Origin: JAMQKA01 sp043951865
Lineage (GTDB): Bacteria; Bacteroidota; Rhodothermia; Balneolales; Balneolaceae
Length of the DNA: 64,000 bases
NCBI RefSeq assembly: GCF_043951865.1
Contig: NZ_JBINJF010000009.1
Span: 98,886-162,885 of the forward strand
Direction: 5' to 3'
Positions within the stretch are counted from its first letter, which is position 1; each line of letters opens with the position of its first letter. A program made the position numbers and the translations under genes. This document shows positions 36,286 through 45,326 of this stretch, piece by piece. The notes under the pieces are model-generated. The model was not told the DNA's origin, ran no database searches, and saw only the letters and a program-made list of their open reading frames with translations.

Positions 36286-36876
36286 ATGTTTAAACATATT
36301 CTATTTTTCGGTGTCCTGTTGGTAAGCGGATACCTCTACATGACCGAACGAACCATTACGCACGGCCCCGGCGTGGTAGCTCCGTCTGAACCGACGCAGA
36401 CCCCTGCCTTCGGTATCAAAGACCTGCAGAAGGGAGCGTACAGCATAACACCCCTTGCCAAATTTACCGCTGAAGCCCGCGTTCTCTCAAAAAAAAGATA
36501 TTCCTCCGACAAGCTGTCTGATCTCTCCCCGCTGGATGTTATGCTCGGCTGGGGAGCGATGTCAGATGAAAAACATCTGGATGAAATTCTTATCACGCAG
36601 TCGGAACGTTATTTTGAATGGCAGATGAGCGATCCCCCTATTCCGCTGCATCAAATGGTACGACATACCGCCAATGTCCACCTGATCCCGTCGTCCCCTG
36701 AGATACGAAGTAAAATACTTGAGATCCGCAGAGGTCACATCGTCACCGTAAAAGGATACCTGGTGGAAGCCCGCACGCCCGACGGTTGGTCTCATAAGAG
36801 CTCAATGAGGCGAGACGACTTCGGCAAAGAGGCATCGGAACTGGTATGGGTAAACGAGCTGCAACTTAAACCATAA
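36286..36876 (+). CDS. Membrane-anchored protein of unknown function
   Basis: 196 residues. One hydrophobic N-terminal segment (about 4-18, FFGVLLVSGYLYM) probably anchors it in the inner membrane with the rest periplasmic. No catalytic motif is recognised. The C-terminal part (IVTVKGYLVEARTPDGWSHK then SSMRRDDFGKEASELVWVNEL) resembles a small beta domain. The good Shine-Dalgarno and even codon use argue for a real gene, monocistronic, in a gene-poor stretch. Confidence 0.65.
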   Translation: MFKHILFFGVLLVSGYLYMTERTITHGPGVVAPSEPTQTPAFGIKDLQKGAYSITPLAKFTAEARVLSKKRYSSDKLSDLSPLDVMLGWGAMSDEKHLDEILITQSERYFEWQMSDPPIPLHQMVRHTANVHLIPSSPEIRSKILEIRRGHIVTVKGYLVEARTPDGWSHKSSMRRDDFGKEASELVWVNELQLKP

Positions 36877-37431
36877 CGGAGTATCACGGCCGCCTGTTTC
36901 GATTGCAGCTCTGATTATAACCCGGATTTCACAGCGTTTTACACTCTATCATGATTACCTAACCAAAAAATATTCTGTAAGCATTTGCTCTCCAATATAT
37001 TACAGTTATTTTTCAAAATAATTATAGGAGTTCAGGCCAAGCCCCCGATTGGATTGTTTCCAGTTAATTTGTTCTCAATCAAGAGAAAGTTTAGGGTGTA
37101 TATCGCTGGGGAGAAAATGTTCGGGTGGTTTCTCTAAAATGAGTTCCGGCCTGCCATCCACACAAAAGAATTACGTCAACTGGTCTGAACAGTGTTGCCG
37201 CTGCATTGCACCGGATTTGGAACTGCAACCCAAAGTGGATAAACTTGGGAGAGGTCTTTGCAAAACCGTTGTTTTGGCCCATATCGTCATTTTCGCGGAT
37301 TCAAAATCTTCATTTTTGAGAAATAAACTGAGGTTTCGAATCCGCTCAGGGGTTTATATTGACTAAAACTCCTGGTTTTTCAAAGCCCTCTTGGGAGTTC
37401 AAAATCAGCAGAAATAAAATATGACAAAAGC
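36877..37431. other. Gene-poor region with a divergent repeat
   Basis: 555 bases. The first part (36877-37250) shows no gene, with AT-rich stretches near 36960-37030. A nested palindromic element occupies 37252-37390 and is listed separately; the gap then leads directly to the small membrane protein at 37432. Confidence 0.45.
37252..37390. repeat. Nested palindromic element, probable divergent family 1 relative
   Basis: 139 bases with outer ends AGGTCTTTGCAAAACC and GGTTTTTCAAAGCCCT (imperfect inverted repeat of family 1 type) and a second, inner perfect repeat GCGGATTC/GAATCCGC. The core does not match the other copies, so only the ends relate it to family 1. Confidence 0.45.
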
Positions 37432-37770
37432 ATGCCCTGGCTTAAGGATGTACTTGTAGATATAACTGTAACCCTCTTTATTTTTGCCGCTGTTTTCCTG
37501 GATACCTCATGGATGCGATGGATTATCATCGGTTATACAGCCCTGATGGTGCTTGTCAAGAGCGTAGTGCTTGCCGGAGACCGTTCTCTGCAGCTCATCC
37601 GCAAAACAAAAACGGAGGCGCCAGGCTGGCTTTTCAACCTGCTCTATGCCGTTAACACGGGCGTACTTCTGTACGGAAGCTGGTGGTACACGGCGACGGG
37701 ATGGCTTGTGATATGGATCTTGTCCTACCTTGCTCAACGGAAACTTAAAGAAGCCCAGGGAAAAGCATAG
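37432..37770 (+). CDS. Small membrane protein
   Basis: 112 residues with three or four hydrophobic spans (about 7-25, 31-47, 66-81 and 85-99) and a basic C-terminal end (LAQRKLKEAQGK). No family or motif is recognised. It stands alone between a repeat and the convergent SMP-30-type gene. Confidence 0.6.
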   Translation: MPWLKDVLVDITVTLFIFAAVFLDTSWMRWIIIGYTALMVLVKSVVLAGDRSLQLIRKTKTEAPGWLFNLLYAVNTGVLLYGSWWYTATGWLVIWILSYLAQRKLKEAQGKA

Positions 37771-37860
37771 ATATTCCCGAAACAAAAAGTCCGGTAGCCA
37801 GAGCGCCCGGCCAGCAGAACCAACCGGGCGCGAAATTGCTTGTTAGTGCTATGTTTCTTG

Positions 37861-38760
37861 CTATCTCCCGGATACCGCCATCTCGAGGCGATACACCGCC
37901 GATGGCGCGGTCATAAACAGGGTTGAGTTGCCAGCCTCTCCCCATGCCAGGTTGGTAATCCGGCTTTCCGTCTCGATCTTTTGTATTTGATTTCCCTCGC
38001 TGTCAAATACATATACGCCGCCGGGACCTGTTGAGTACACACGTCCGTCGGCGTCCACTTTCATGCCGTCAGCGGCACCTTCGTTATTTCTCTCCCCGAC
38101 ACTGGCAAACGATCTTGGGTTTACCGGTTTTCCACTGTTATTGATATCAAATACGACGATTTCACCGCTGCTGGAGTTATTTACATACAGTTTCTGCTCA
38201 TCGGGAGAAAGTACCACACCGTTGGGATGGCTGAACTCTTTATAGAAAACGGTCAGGGTACCGTCGGGTTTCAGCATGTAGACTCCGTTAAAATCGAGCT
38301 CTTTCTCCTCTTCACTTACACCGAAGGGAGGATCGGTGAAAAAGATTGTCCCATTGGAATGGACGGCCAGGTCGTTCGGGCTGTTCAAGCGCATCCCATT
38401 GTAGCTGTCCACGACGGTCTCCATGGTATTACCATTGTACGTGAGCCTCGACAGTTTTCCGGCGTGCTGCACCATCACGATATTTCCACTTACATCCAAT
38501 GCCAGTCCATTGGAATTATCGGAAGGTTTGACAAAAACCTCTGCCCCCTCTCCCGGAATCCACCTGTAGATTGTATTAGCCGGTATATCACTAAACAACA
38601 GGTATCCGTCCGGGTGCCACAGCGGTCCCTCGGTAAACTGATATCCCTCGGTGACGATTTCTGGTTCGGCTCCTTCAGCCACTACAGGCTGAGCGGAAAC
38701 AACCATATTGCCAATCAAAACAAATAAAATTGTCATACATGTTATCGATATTTTTCGCAT
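37861..38760 (-). CDS. SMP-30/gluconolactonase-like exported protein
   Basis: 299 residues; signal peptide ending VVSAQ (residue 24). A six-bladed propeller of the SMP-30/gluconolactonase/LRE type is recognised by FTEGPLWHPDGYLLFSDI (metal-ligand Glu near residue 44), RLNSPNDLAVHSNG (Asn/Asp ligands) and the later ADGMKVDADGRVYSTGPGGV. The family hydrolyses sugar lactones with a divalent metal. It would act in the periplasm. AAAGGAG seven bases upstream of the ATG supports the start. Divergent from the PQQ-type sugar dehydrogenase, whose product could be its substrate. Confidence 0.88.
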   Translation of the reverse strand: MRKISITCMTILFVLIGNMVVSAQPVVAEGAEPEIVTEGYQFTEGPLWHPDGYLLFSDIPANTIYRWIPGEGAEVFVKPSDNSNGLALDVSGNIVMVQHAGKLSRLTYNGNTMETVVDSYNGMRLNSPNDLAVHSNGTIFFTDPPFGVSEEEKELDFNGVYMLKPDGTLTVFYKEFSHPNGVVLSPDEQKLYVNNSSSGEIVVFDINNSGKPVNPRSFASVGERNNEGAADGMKVDADGRVYSTGPGGVYVFDSEGNQIQKIETESRITNLAWGEAGNSTLFMTAPSAVYRLEMAVSGR

Positions 38761-39090
38761 CTCTGTACTCCTTTTTGAAAGTTAAGTTAAACGGTCATGT
38801 CATCTAAAGAAACTAAATAAGAAATAATCATAACAAACCTAACTTTATCATAAACTTATCCCGCCATTTTTTGTTCTTTATTACCCCGAAAAATGCTTAT
38901 ATATCAGGGTCTGTGAGAACGATGTTCAGTACACTCCGGTGGAATGTTTTGCAGGCAAATCGTTTTATAGATTCAGAAGAATAGTAAAGGTTGAGATTAA
39001 AGTGCACTGCTATCAACATTTTATCGGCGTCCGGGAAACGGGATCCCGGGGCGTCAACTTCCAGTTAATTTTAACAATAAACCACACATC
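38761..39090. other. Divergent intergenic region (lactonase/sugar dehydrogenase)
   Basis: 330 bases, AT-rich in the first half. No gene is seen. GGGAAACGGGATCCCGGGG near 39038-39056 is a short palindromic stretch upstream of the sugar dehydrogenase. I could not pick a convincing promoter for either side. Confidence 0.4.
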
Positions 39091-40410
39091 ATGATTAGAA
39101 AAATAGCCTCCATACTATTTATCACTTGTACAGCGCTCTTTGCAGCCTGCAGCAGCGATCAAAATCAAAATCAACAGCAGCAACCGTCATTAAATACCGA
39201 GAACTTTGCATTTGCCCCGGATAATGGCGGTATCACCCTGCCTTCGGGCTTCAGCGCGGTGGTCGTAGCCGATTCTGTTGGAAGTGCCCGCCAGGTTGCC
39301 GTTGATGACGATGGGGATATATATGTAGCCCTCGACGAGCCCCACAACGGAAATGGCATTGTGGCCTTGCGGGATGAGGATGGAGATGGAGTGGCCGACC
39401 GAAAAGAATACTTTGGCAATTATACCGGCACGGGCATCGCCCTGCATGACGGGTATCTCTACTTTGCGCCGGACTCACTGGTACTCCGGTACCCCATGGA
39501 GGGCGTTGACCTGGTGCCAACATCCGAGCCGGAAATGGTAGTGAGCCAGCTTCCGATACAAAACTCGCACGCAGCCAAGCCTATTACATTTGACGGGGAG
39601 GGTAACATGTATGTCAATGTAGGCGCGCCCTCCAACGCCTGCCAGGAAGAGAGCAGAACGCCGGAATCTCCCGGCCAGGATCCCTGCCCGCAGCTCGAAT
39701 GGCAGGGCAGCGTATGGCAGTTCAGTGCCAATGAACTCAATCAAACCCAGCGGGAAGATGGCTATCGCTACAGCACCGGTCACCGCAACGCCGTGGCACT
39801 GGAGTGGAATTCAATGGTCGACAACCTCTACATGGTGCAGCACGGCCGGGATCAGCTGAATCAGCTCTGGCCTGAACATTTTACCGCCGAACAAAATGCC
39901 GTGCTTCCCGCCGAGGAGTTCTTCAAGGTCGATGACGGGGATAACTTTGGATGGCCTTTCGCCTACTACGACCAAATCAAGGGACAAAAAATGCTGAGCC
40001 CGGAATACGGCGGCGATGGTGAAACTCCTGTTGAGGAGGGAAAATATGAAGACCCGATTATCGCCTTCCCCGGCCACTGGGCCCCGAACGACCTGATATT
40101 CTACAGCGGGAATCAATTTCCTGAAAAATATACCGGCGGAGCTTTTATCGCATTTCACGGCTCCTGGAACCGGGCGCCTCTTCCCCAGGAAGGATATCGT
40201 GTAACATTTGTTCCGTTCGATGGTGATATGCCGGCAGGCGACCAGTATGAAACATTTGCCGATGGTTTCAAGGGCACCGACACGCTGCAATCTCCCAATG
40301 ACGCAGTATACCGCCCCATGGGACTTGCCGAAGGATCGGACGGAACCCTCTACATTACCGATTCCCAGCAGGGAAAAGTCTGGCGGGTGGTATACACCGG
40401 GGAAATGTAA
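39091..40410 (+). CDS. PQQ-type sugar (sorbosone-like) dehydrogenase lipoprotein
   Basis: 439 residues; lipobox LFAAC (Cys20). The L-sorbosone/glucose dehydrogenase-type propeller has GLPSGFSAVVVAD-like entry (ITLPSGFSAVVVADSVG), YSTGHRNAVALEWN, QHGRDQLNQLWPEH and the FGWPFAYYD and ITDSQQGKVWRV blades seen in the GDH/sorbosone dehydrogenase family. Enzymes of this family oxidise sugars on the outside of the cell with PQQ; PQQ binding is inferred from the family. The divergent lactonase supports extracytoplasmic sugar oxidation. A terminator follows at 40440. Confidence 0.87.
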   Translation: MIRKIASILFITCTALFAACSSDQNQNQQQQPSLNTENFAFAPDNGGITLPSGFSAVVVADSVGSARQVAVDDDGDIYVALDEPHNGNGIVALRDEDGDGVADRKEYFGNYTGTGIALHDGYLYFAPDSLVLRYPMEGVDLVPTSEPEMVVSQLPIQNSHAAKPITFDGEGNMYVNVGAPSNACQEESRTPESPGQDPCPQLEWQGSVWQFSANELNQTQREDGYRYSTGHRNAVALEWNSMVDNLYMVQHGRDQLNQLWPEHFTAEQNAVLPAEEFFKVDDGDNFGWPFAYYDQIKGQKMLSPEYGGDGETPVEEGKYEDPIIAFPGHWAPNDLIFYSGNQFPEKYTGGAFIAFHGSWNRAPLPQEGYRVTFVPFDGDMPAGDQYETFADGFKGTDTLQSPNDAVYRPMGLAEGSDGTLYITDSQQGKVWRVVYTGEM

Positions 40411-41037
40411 TCTTCATTCACCTGAATTCTTGATTCAACAAGCCGGTCTTTGCAAAAGAGGCCGGCTTTCTTAACGGAGAATTTTCCCCTGCCCGAAATC
40501 ACCTTCCCCTACACCCTATCTGCGCCTGAAAAAACAACAACCTGATCGAGTTCCCCAGTTGAAAATCCCTAATATTATTCGATATTAATTATATTGTGCT
40601 TTGACGGCGGTCGGGTTCGAGATTTATGGTCCTTGACTCGGGACCGTCCAATACCGTGCGCAACAAGAACGCGGGTTGAGGAAGGTGCTCCGCAAAGGAA
40701 TAATCCCATGTTGCTTGTAGTGCTGTCTAAAGATTGGAGGCATGCCGGTTTGATCTCGGCCTTTTTGGAATTGAGCTCCACCTTTATACCAGGAGTCCTA
40801 CTCTTTTGACGGAATTGCATCTGCCGTTATGGGGCTTATGGCTGGTCTAAAAATCCTGAATCTTCGGGGAATGGCAAGACAATAAAGTTTAAAACGATTT
40901 TTGGTACTCTCGGACCGCTGTTTTTTTAATCGATAAATGAACTGGGAATCTTTAAATCCATTTTGTTTTATTTATGAGGCGGGTTTTCACGTCCCTTCAT
41001 ATATTCAACTGACAAACAAAATACGAGTTTATCTCAC
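40411..41037. other. Long intergenic region with unexplained block
   Basis: 627 bases with no recognised gene. A terminator stands at 40440-40472. A less AT-rich block at about 40585-40825 with several short hairpins is flanked by AT-rich sequence; it encodes no known protein in any frame that I recognise and is treated as a finding. Confidence 0.4.
40440..40472 (+). terminator. Intrinsic terminator after the sugar dehydrogenase
   Basis: The stem AAGCCGG (40440-40446)/CCGGCTT (40462-40468), extended inside by TCTTT-GCA-AAAGA, ends in a CTTTCTT tract. It lies 30 bases after the stop codon. Confidence 0.65.
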
Positions 41038-41754
41038 GTGGCGGCTTTCAGACATCTATTGAGAAAAAACAGGCATTCAAATTGCGGATGCACGGGGGCG
41101 ATATTCCTTCTTTTGGTCATCGTGCTGGGAACAGCGTCCCCCTCCCGCGCCCAACCCGCCGAACATCAGGACAGCAGCTCGGTTGATTCCTTTTCGGAAT
41201 TTTATAATCAATACAGAATATCACCCGAAAAATCCGGTCTTGACGAATATTCACTGTGGGGTGGATACTCCTTCCACTCTTCAAACGGGGTTTGGGGGAA
41301 AACATCAGGAGCTGAACTCAGGGTCCTGGGATTCCGGTACAACCGAAAGGTTCTCACATTTCCCCGCCACTACCTCCTGAAATATGTGCTGGAGATGAAC
41401 GTGCACGTGCAGTACCAGTTATCTGGTATCAGTGTTGAGGCCACCCCCTCCTCCCTTTCCGGTTTCGGGATAACGCCACTGGGTTTTCAGCTGAACGCGT
41501 TGCGAAACCAAAGCGTGCAGCCCTTCTTCAAATCATCCGCTGGATTTATGTACCTCTCCGACCCATTCCCGAACGACCAGGGTACAAACTTTAATTTTAC
41601 GCTCGAAATCGGAACCGGGATGGAAATCATGCTGACCGCCAACTCATTTTTTACGCTCGGATATAAGTACCACCATATGTCGAATGGACAGTTTGGCCAA
41701 ATTAATCCGGGGGTCGATTCGAATATATTTTATGCCGGCATCACTATTTTTTGA
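41038..41754 (+). CDS. Lipid A 3-O-deacylase (PagL)/acyloxyacyl hydrolase-like outer-membrane protein
   Basis: 238 residues from a GTG. A hydrophobic signal segment (about 22-42) precedes a small eight-strand barrel. GYKYHHMSNGQFGQINPG near residue 210 is the PagL active-site motif, with catalytic His and Ser, followed by the typical terminal strand NIFYAGITIF. PagL removes a fatty acid from lipid A, changing the envelope's immune and permeability properties. The gene has no obvious partner in the neighbourhood. Confidence 0.85.
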   Translation: MAAFRHLLRKNRHSNCGCTGAIFLLLVIVLGTASPSRAQPAEHQDSSSVDSFSEFYNQYRISPEKSGLDEYSLWGGYSFHSSNGVWGKTSGAELRVLGFRYNRKVLTFPRHYLLKYVLEMNVHVQYQLSGISVEATPSSLSGFGITPLGFQLNALRNQSVQPFFKSSAGFMYLSDPFPNDQGTNFNFTLEIGTGMEIMLTANSFFTLGYKYHHMSNGQFGQINPGVDSNIFYAGITIF

Positions 41755-41900
41755 GTATTCTCTATGCCGTTCCCTGTCCACCCGCGCTTGCCCTCTTCAA
41801 TGGAATCCCAGGGTTCGCATGTAAAAGTAAATCCGCTCCAACAAACTAAACGTACTATATATATGTTAACTTAGCATGTATCATAAACGGGAGAATTGTC

Positions 41901-42449
41901 ATGGATATCCGAATATTATTATTGGTTACTGTTGCCGTTGCTTTCATGGCGGCTTGCAATATGAACCAGAAGCACGAAAAGCAGTCCCGAAAGGCCTCTT
42001 TTCATTCACTCGCAACCCACACCCAGGATACAATGCCGGCACAAAACGGCGGTAAAATTGAAAAAACAGAAGAAGAATGGCGTAAACTGTTAACCGCCAA
42101 AGAGTTCAGGATTCTTCGCGAGCGCGGTACTGAAATACCGTTTGTCAATGAGTACTGGGATAACAAAAAAGAAGGTATTTACTACTGCGGGGCCTGCGGG
42201 CAGCCGCTGTATAGTTCCAGGCATAAATACCGATCGGGAACCGGCTGGCCCAGCTTCTGGAAACCGATCACCCCTTCTGCGGTAGAAGAAAGAGAGGACA
42301 ACAGCTTTTTTATGACGCGAACAGAGATCGTGTGTTCGCGATGCGGTTCTCATATTGGTCATGTTTTCAACGATGGTCCCGAACCCACGGGACTGCGCTA
42401 CTGCATGAATTCAGCGGCACTCGACTTTAAGGAGCAGGCGGTCGACTAA
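41901..42449 (+). CDS. msrB: Peptide-methionine (R)-S-oxide reductase, exported lipoprotein form
   Basis: 182 residues. A lipobox near Cys19 (FMAAC) puts this MsrB outside the cytoplasm. The MsrB domain starts about residue 60 (EEWRKLLTAKEF) and contains GTGWPSFWKP, the zinc-binding CGAC and CSRCGSHIGHVFNDGP, and RYCMNSAAL carrying the catalytic Cys. It reduces the R form of methionine sulfoxide in periplasmic or surface proteins. A GGGAG sequence lies seven bases before the ATG. It is not fused to MsrA. Confidence 0.93.
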   Translation: MDIRILLLVTVAVAFMAACNMNQKHEKQSRKASFHSLATHTQDTMPAQNGGKIEKTEEEWRKLLTAKEFRILRERGTEIPFVNEYWDNKKEGIYYCGACGQPLYSSRHKYRSGTGWPSFWKPITPSAVEEREDNSFFMTRTEIVCSRCGSHIGHVFNDGPEPTGLRYCMNSAALDFKEQAVD

Positions 42450-42877
42450 TTCCAACATTCCACCTCTTTACCTTTGCCACGGCACGTTGTCACCGGCATA
42501 CAAATATCCCCGCTCAAAATGTGAATATTGAAATAACTTTATGTATAATCGAATGGACCTGAGGGGATGTACTGAATCGGTCTACTCTTTGAATATAAAT
42601 ACGGGATGATTTACCTGTTGATTATTCTGCGGGAATTGTCAATAGAATTCATGAAAATTTATCGGTATATAGCTCATGACATTTTCGTGCCGGTGGGTGG
42701 AGCAACATGCTCATAGTGCTTCGATATCACCGTTTGTTACGGGCAGTGATATCTCCAGCCTGCGATAACCTGTTGAAGTTTCGGGCGGGCTGCCATCCCC
42801 TCGCCACCAGGCTCGCTCAACTTATTTGAAGGATTTAGGCGTTAAGTAAAATTCGAACACAAAACTGTTATAAATCA
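42450..42877. other. Intergenic region before the sugar-acid operon
   Basis: 428 bases with no gene. The only clear structure is the inverted repeat at 42723-42753, listed separately. Otherwise AT-rich sequence without a convincing promoter. Confidence 0.45.
42723..42753. promoter_or_regulatory. Inverted repeat GATATCAC-N15-GTGATATC
   Basis: Perfect eight-base arms at 42723-42730 and 42746-42753, 125-155 bases upstream of the first SDR gene. Candidate operator of the sugar-acid operon. No regulator gene is adjacent. Confidence 0.42.
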
Positions 42878-43654
42878 ATGTTCACATTGTCACAGAAGAC
42901 AGCCGTCATCACAGGAGCCGGCAAAGGTATCGGCAAGAGTATCGCCCAGCTGTTTGCCCGGCAGGGCGCGGATGTTCACATTCTGGATCTTGATGAAGAG
43001 TCCGGCCAGCAGGCAGCCGCCGAAATCAATGATGCAGGCGGGGACGCCCACTACTACTGCGTGAATGTGGCTGATCAGCAAGCGGTGCTGGATGCTTTTG
43101 ATCAGGTATATGATACCCACAACCGTCTTAATATCCTGGTCAATAATGCCGGTATCGCCCATATCGGGACTCTCGAAAATACCACCGAAGAGGATATGGA
43201 CCGGCTGCTTTCCGTCAATGTGAAGGGGGTATATAACTGTTCCCTGGCCGGGGTAAAAAAGATGAAAGAATCCGGGGGAGGCGCCATCGTCAACATGGCC
43301 TCCATAGCGGCTACGCTGGGCATCCCTGAACGGTTCGCCTATTCCACTACAAAGGGCGCCGTATTGACGATGACCTATTCAATCGCAAAAGATTATATAG
43401 GTGACGGCATACGATGCAATGCGATCTCACCCGCACGGGTACACACCCCTTTTGTGGATGGTTACCTGGAGGAAAACTACCCCGGCCAGGAGGATGAGAT
43501 GTTTGAAAAACTTTCAAAGACCCAGCCGATTGGCCGGATGGGTAAACCGGAGGAGATCGCAGGACTTGCTCTATATCTCTGCTCCGATGAATCGGCATTT
43601 ATTACCGGTTCCAACTATACGATCGACGGTGGCTTTACCACATTGAACACATAA
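42878..43654 (+). CDS. Short-chain dehydrogenase (probable 2-keto-3-deoxy-sugar-acid dehydrogenase or sugar 1-dehydrogenase)
   Basis: 258 residues. Classical SDR: TGAGKGIG cofactor loop (residues 12-19), NNAG (near 88), Ser near 140, YSTTKGA with catalytic Tyr/Lys near 152-156, and the C-terminal FITGSNYTIDGGF. Acidic residues after beta 2 (DLDEE) favour NAD. With an FAH hydrolase, another SDR, a lactonase and a dehydratase downstream, this is one of the two oxidations in a non-phosphorylating sugar pathway; I cannot say which from sequence. Confidence 0.85.
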   Translation: MFTLSQKTAVITGAGKGIGKSIAQLFARQGADVHILDLDEESGQQAAAEINDAGGDAHYYCVNVADQQAVLDAFDQVYDTHNRLNILVNNAGIAHIGTLENTTEEDMDRLLSVNVKGVYNCSLAGVKKMKESGGGAIVNMASIAATLGIPERFAYSTTKGAVLTMTYSIAKDYIGDGIRCNAISPARVHTPFVDGYLEENYPGQEDEMFEKLSKTQPIGRMGKPEEIAGLALYLCSDESAFITGSNYTIDGGFTTLNT

Positions 43655-43677
43655 TCTAAAAACCGACTTGAAACTAC

Positions 43678-44535
43678 ATGAAGTTAATTCGTTTTGGTGA
43701 ACAAGGACAAGAAAAACCGGGCCTGATACGCCCTGACGGCTCTAAAATTGATGTCAGCGCTTTTGGTGAAGACTATACCGAATCTTTTTTTGAAAACGAT
43801 GGACTTCGCCGTCTCTCGGAGTGGGTGGCCGAAAATGGCACTTCCGCCCCTGGAATCGGCGAATCCGAGCGGCTGGCTCCACCGGTGGCCCGGCCGGGTA
43901 AGATGGTGTGCATCGGCTTGAATTACGAAGATCACGCCAAAGAAGGCGGCATGGATATTCCCGACGAACCGATACTGTTTTTCAAGGCCACTTCATCCAT
44001 CGTTGGCCCGAACGATGATCTTGTAATCCCCAAAAACAGCCAGAAAACCGACTGGGAAGTTGAGCTCGCCGTAGTCATCGGCAAAAAGGCTTCATACGTC
44101 TCTGAAGAGGAGGCATTGGAATACGTGGCCGGTTACTGTGTTCACAACGACTACAGCGAGCGCGAGTTTCAGCTGGAACGGGGCGGCCAGTGGGTGAAAG
44201 GAAAGAGCTGCGATACATTTGCGCCGCTGGGACCATACCTGGCCACCAAGGATGAAATTGAGGATATCGATAATCTCCGGCTCTGGCTGAAGGTTAACGG
44301 GGAACTCAAACAGGACGGCAGCACCAGCAAGCTCATATTCGGGATTCCCTATCTGGTCAGCTACATCTCACAGTTTATGACGCTTCGGGCCGGCGATATC
44401 ATCTCTACCGGAACACCCGCCGGCGTGGGACTTGGCTTTAACCCGCCCGAATACCTGAAGCCCGGTGACGAGGTGGAGCTCGGTATTGAAGGACTCGGAT
44501 CTTCACGACAGCGTGCAAAAGCATATCACTCATAA
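43678..44535 (+). CDS. FAH-family hydrolase, 2,4-diketo-3-deoxy-sugar-acid hydrolase type
   Basis: 285 residues. It begins MKLIRFGEQGQEKPGLIRPDG (21 codons; key residues KLIRFG and KPGL) like LRA6-type 2,4-diketo-3-deoxy-L-rhamnonate/fuconate hydrolases. The fumarylacetoacetase fold is recognised by GLNYEDHAKEGG, the metal-binding ILFFKATSSIVGPND, WEVELAVVIGK and the terminal STGTPAGVGLG. These enzymes cleave a diketo acid to pyruvate and a hydroxy acid. Placed between two SDR genes, this fits the last step of the pathway. It starts 23 bases after the first SDR. Confidence 0.87.
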   Translation: MKLIRFGEQGQEKPGLIRPDGSKIDVSAFGEDYTESFFENDGLRRLSEWVAENGTSAPGIGESERLAPPVARPGKMVCIGLNYEDHAKEGGMDIPDEPILFFKATSSIVGPNDDLVIPKNSQKTDWEVELAVVIGKKASYVSEEEALEYVAGYCVHNDYSEREFQLERGGQWVKGKSCDTFAPLGPYLATKDEIEDIDNLRLWLKVNGELKQDGSTSKLIFGIPYLVSYISQFMTLRAGDIISTGTPAGVGLGFNPPEYLKPGDEVELGIEGLGSSRQRAKAYHS

Positions 44536-44548
44536 ACGGGGGGCAATC

Positions 44549-45319
44549 ATGTCATTTAAAAACAAGACGGTAGTCATTACCGGTGCCGCAAAAGGTATCG
44601 GTGCCGGTTGTGCGGAGGTCTTTTACCGCGAGGAGGCACAGGTTGTACTGCTCGATATTGATGAAAAAGCCGGGATTGAGCGCAGCGAACAGCTCGGTCA
44701 GCGGGCCCTGTTTATCCAGTGCGATATCTCCAGGGAACAGCAGGTGGCGGATGCGATGGAACAGGCCGCCTCCCATTTCGGCGGCATCGACGTGCTGGTG
44801 AATAATGCCGGCATCCTGCACTACGCCACCGTCACGGAAACCACCGAAGATCAGTGGGATTCTTTGATGAATGTCAACCTGAAGGGGGCTTATCTCTGCT
44901 CCAGGCACGCCATCCCCTATATGCAGGAAAACGGCAGTGGCGTAGTCGTCAACATGTCAAGCGTACAGGCGTTTGTAACCCAGGAAAAGGTGGCCGCTTA
45001 TGCGACCTCAAAGGCTGCGTTGATCGGTTTGACACGGAGTATCGCCGTAGATTATGCCCCGGATATCCGCAGTGTGGCGGTGTGTCCCGGCGGTGTCGAT
45101 ACGCCCCTGAACCGGCAGGCGTTCCAGCAGTCGCCAGACCCCGAGGCGGTCCGCCAGGAAACCATCGATATTCATCTGCTCAAACGGATGGCCCGGCAGG
45201 AGGAGATTGGCGAGCTTGTTGCTTTTGTTGCCAGTGACAAAGGCTCCTTTATTACGGGCCAGCCAATACGAATTGACGGCGGTATCGGACTTAAAGTGGA
45301 AGGCAGTAAAAAAGATTAG
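44549..45319 (+). CDS. Short-chain dehydrogenase, second of the operon
   Basis: 256 residues from the ATG at 44549, 13 bases after the hydrolase. SDR motifs: TGAAKGIG (residues 11-18), DID acidic cluster (NAD), NNAG (near 87), catalytic YATSKAA (near 151-155) and FITGQPIRIDGGIG at the end. It resembles L-fucose/L-rhamnose-type dehydrogenases acting on free sugar or aldonate. With the first SDR it should supply the two oxidations of the pathway. Confidence 0.85.
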   Translation: MSFKNKTVVITGAAKGIGAGCAEVFYREEAQVVLLDIDEKAGIERSEQLGQRALFIQCDISREQQVADAMEQAASHFGGIDVLVNNAGILHYATVTETTEDQWDSLMNVNLKGAYLCSRHAIPYMQENGSGVVVNMSSVQAFVTQEKVAAYATSKAALIGLTRSIAVDYAPDIRSVAVCPGGVDTPLNRQAFQQSPDPEAVRQETIDIHLLKRMARQEEIGELVAFVASDKGSFITGQPIRIDGGIGLKVEGSKKD

Positions 45320-45326
45320 ACCAAAG

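Noticed and set aside
40575..40820. Open frames on both strands in the block at 40585
   Set aside because: Neither translation shows a family or signal, so no gene is called; the block is kept as a finding.
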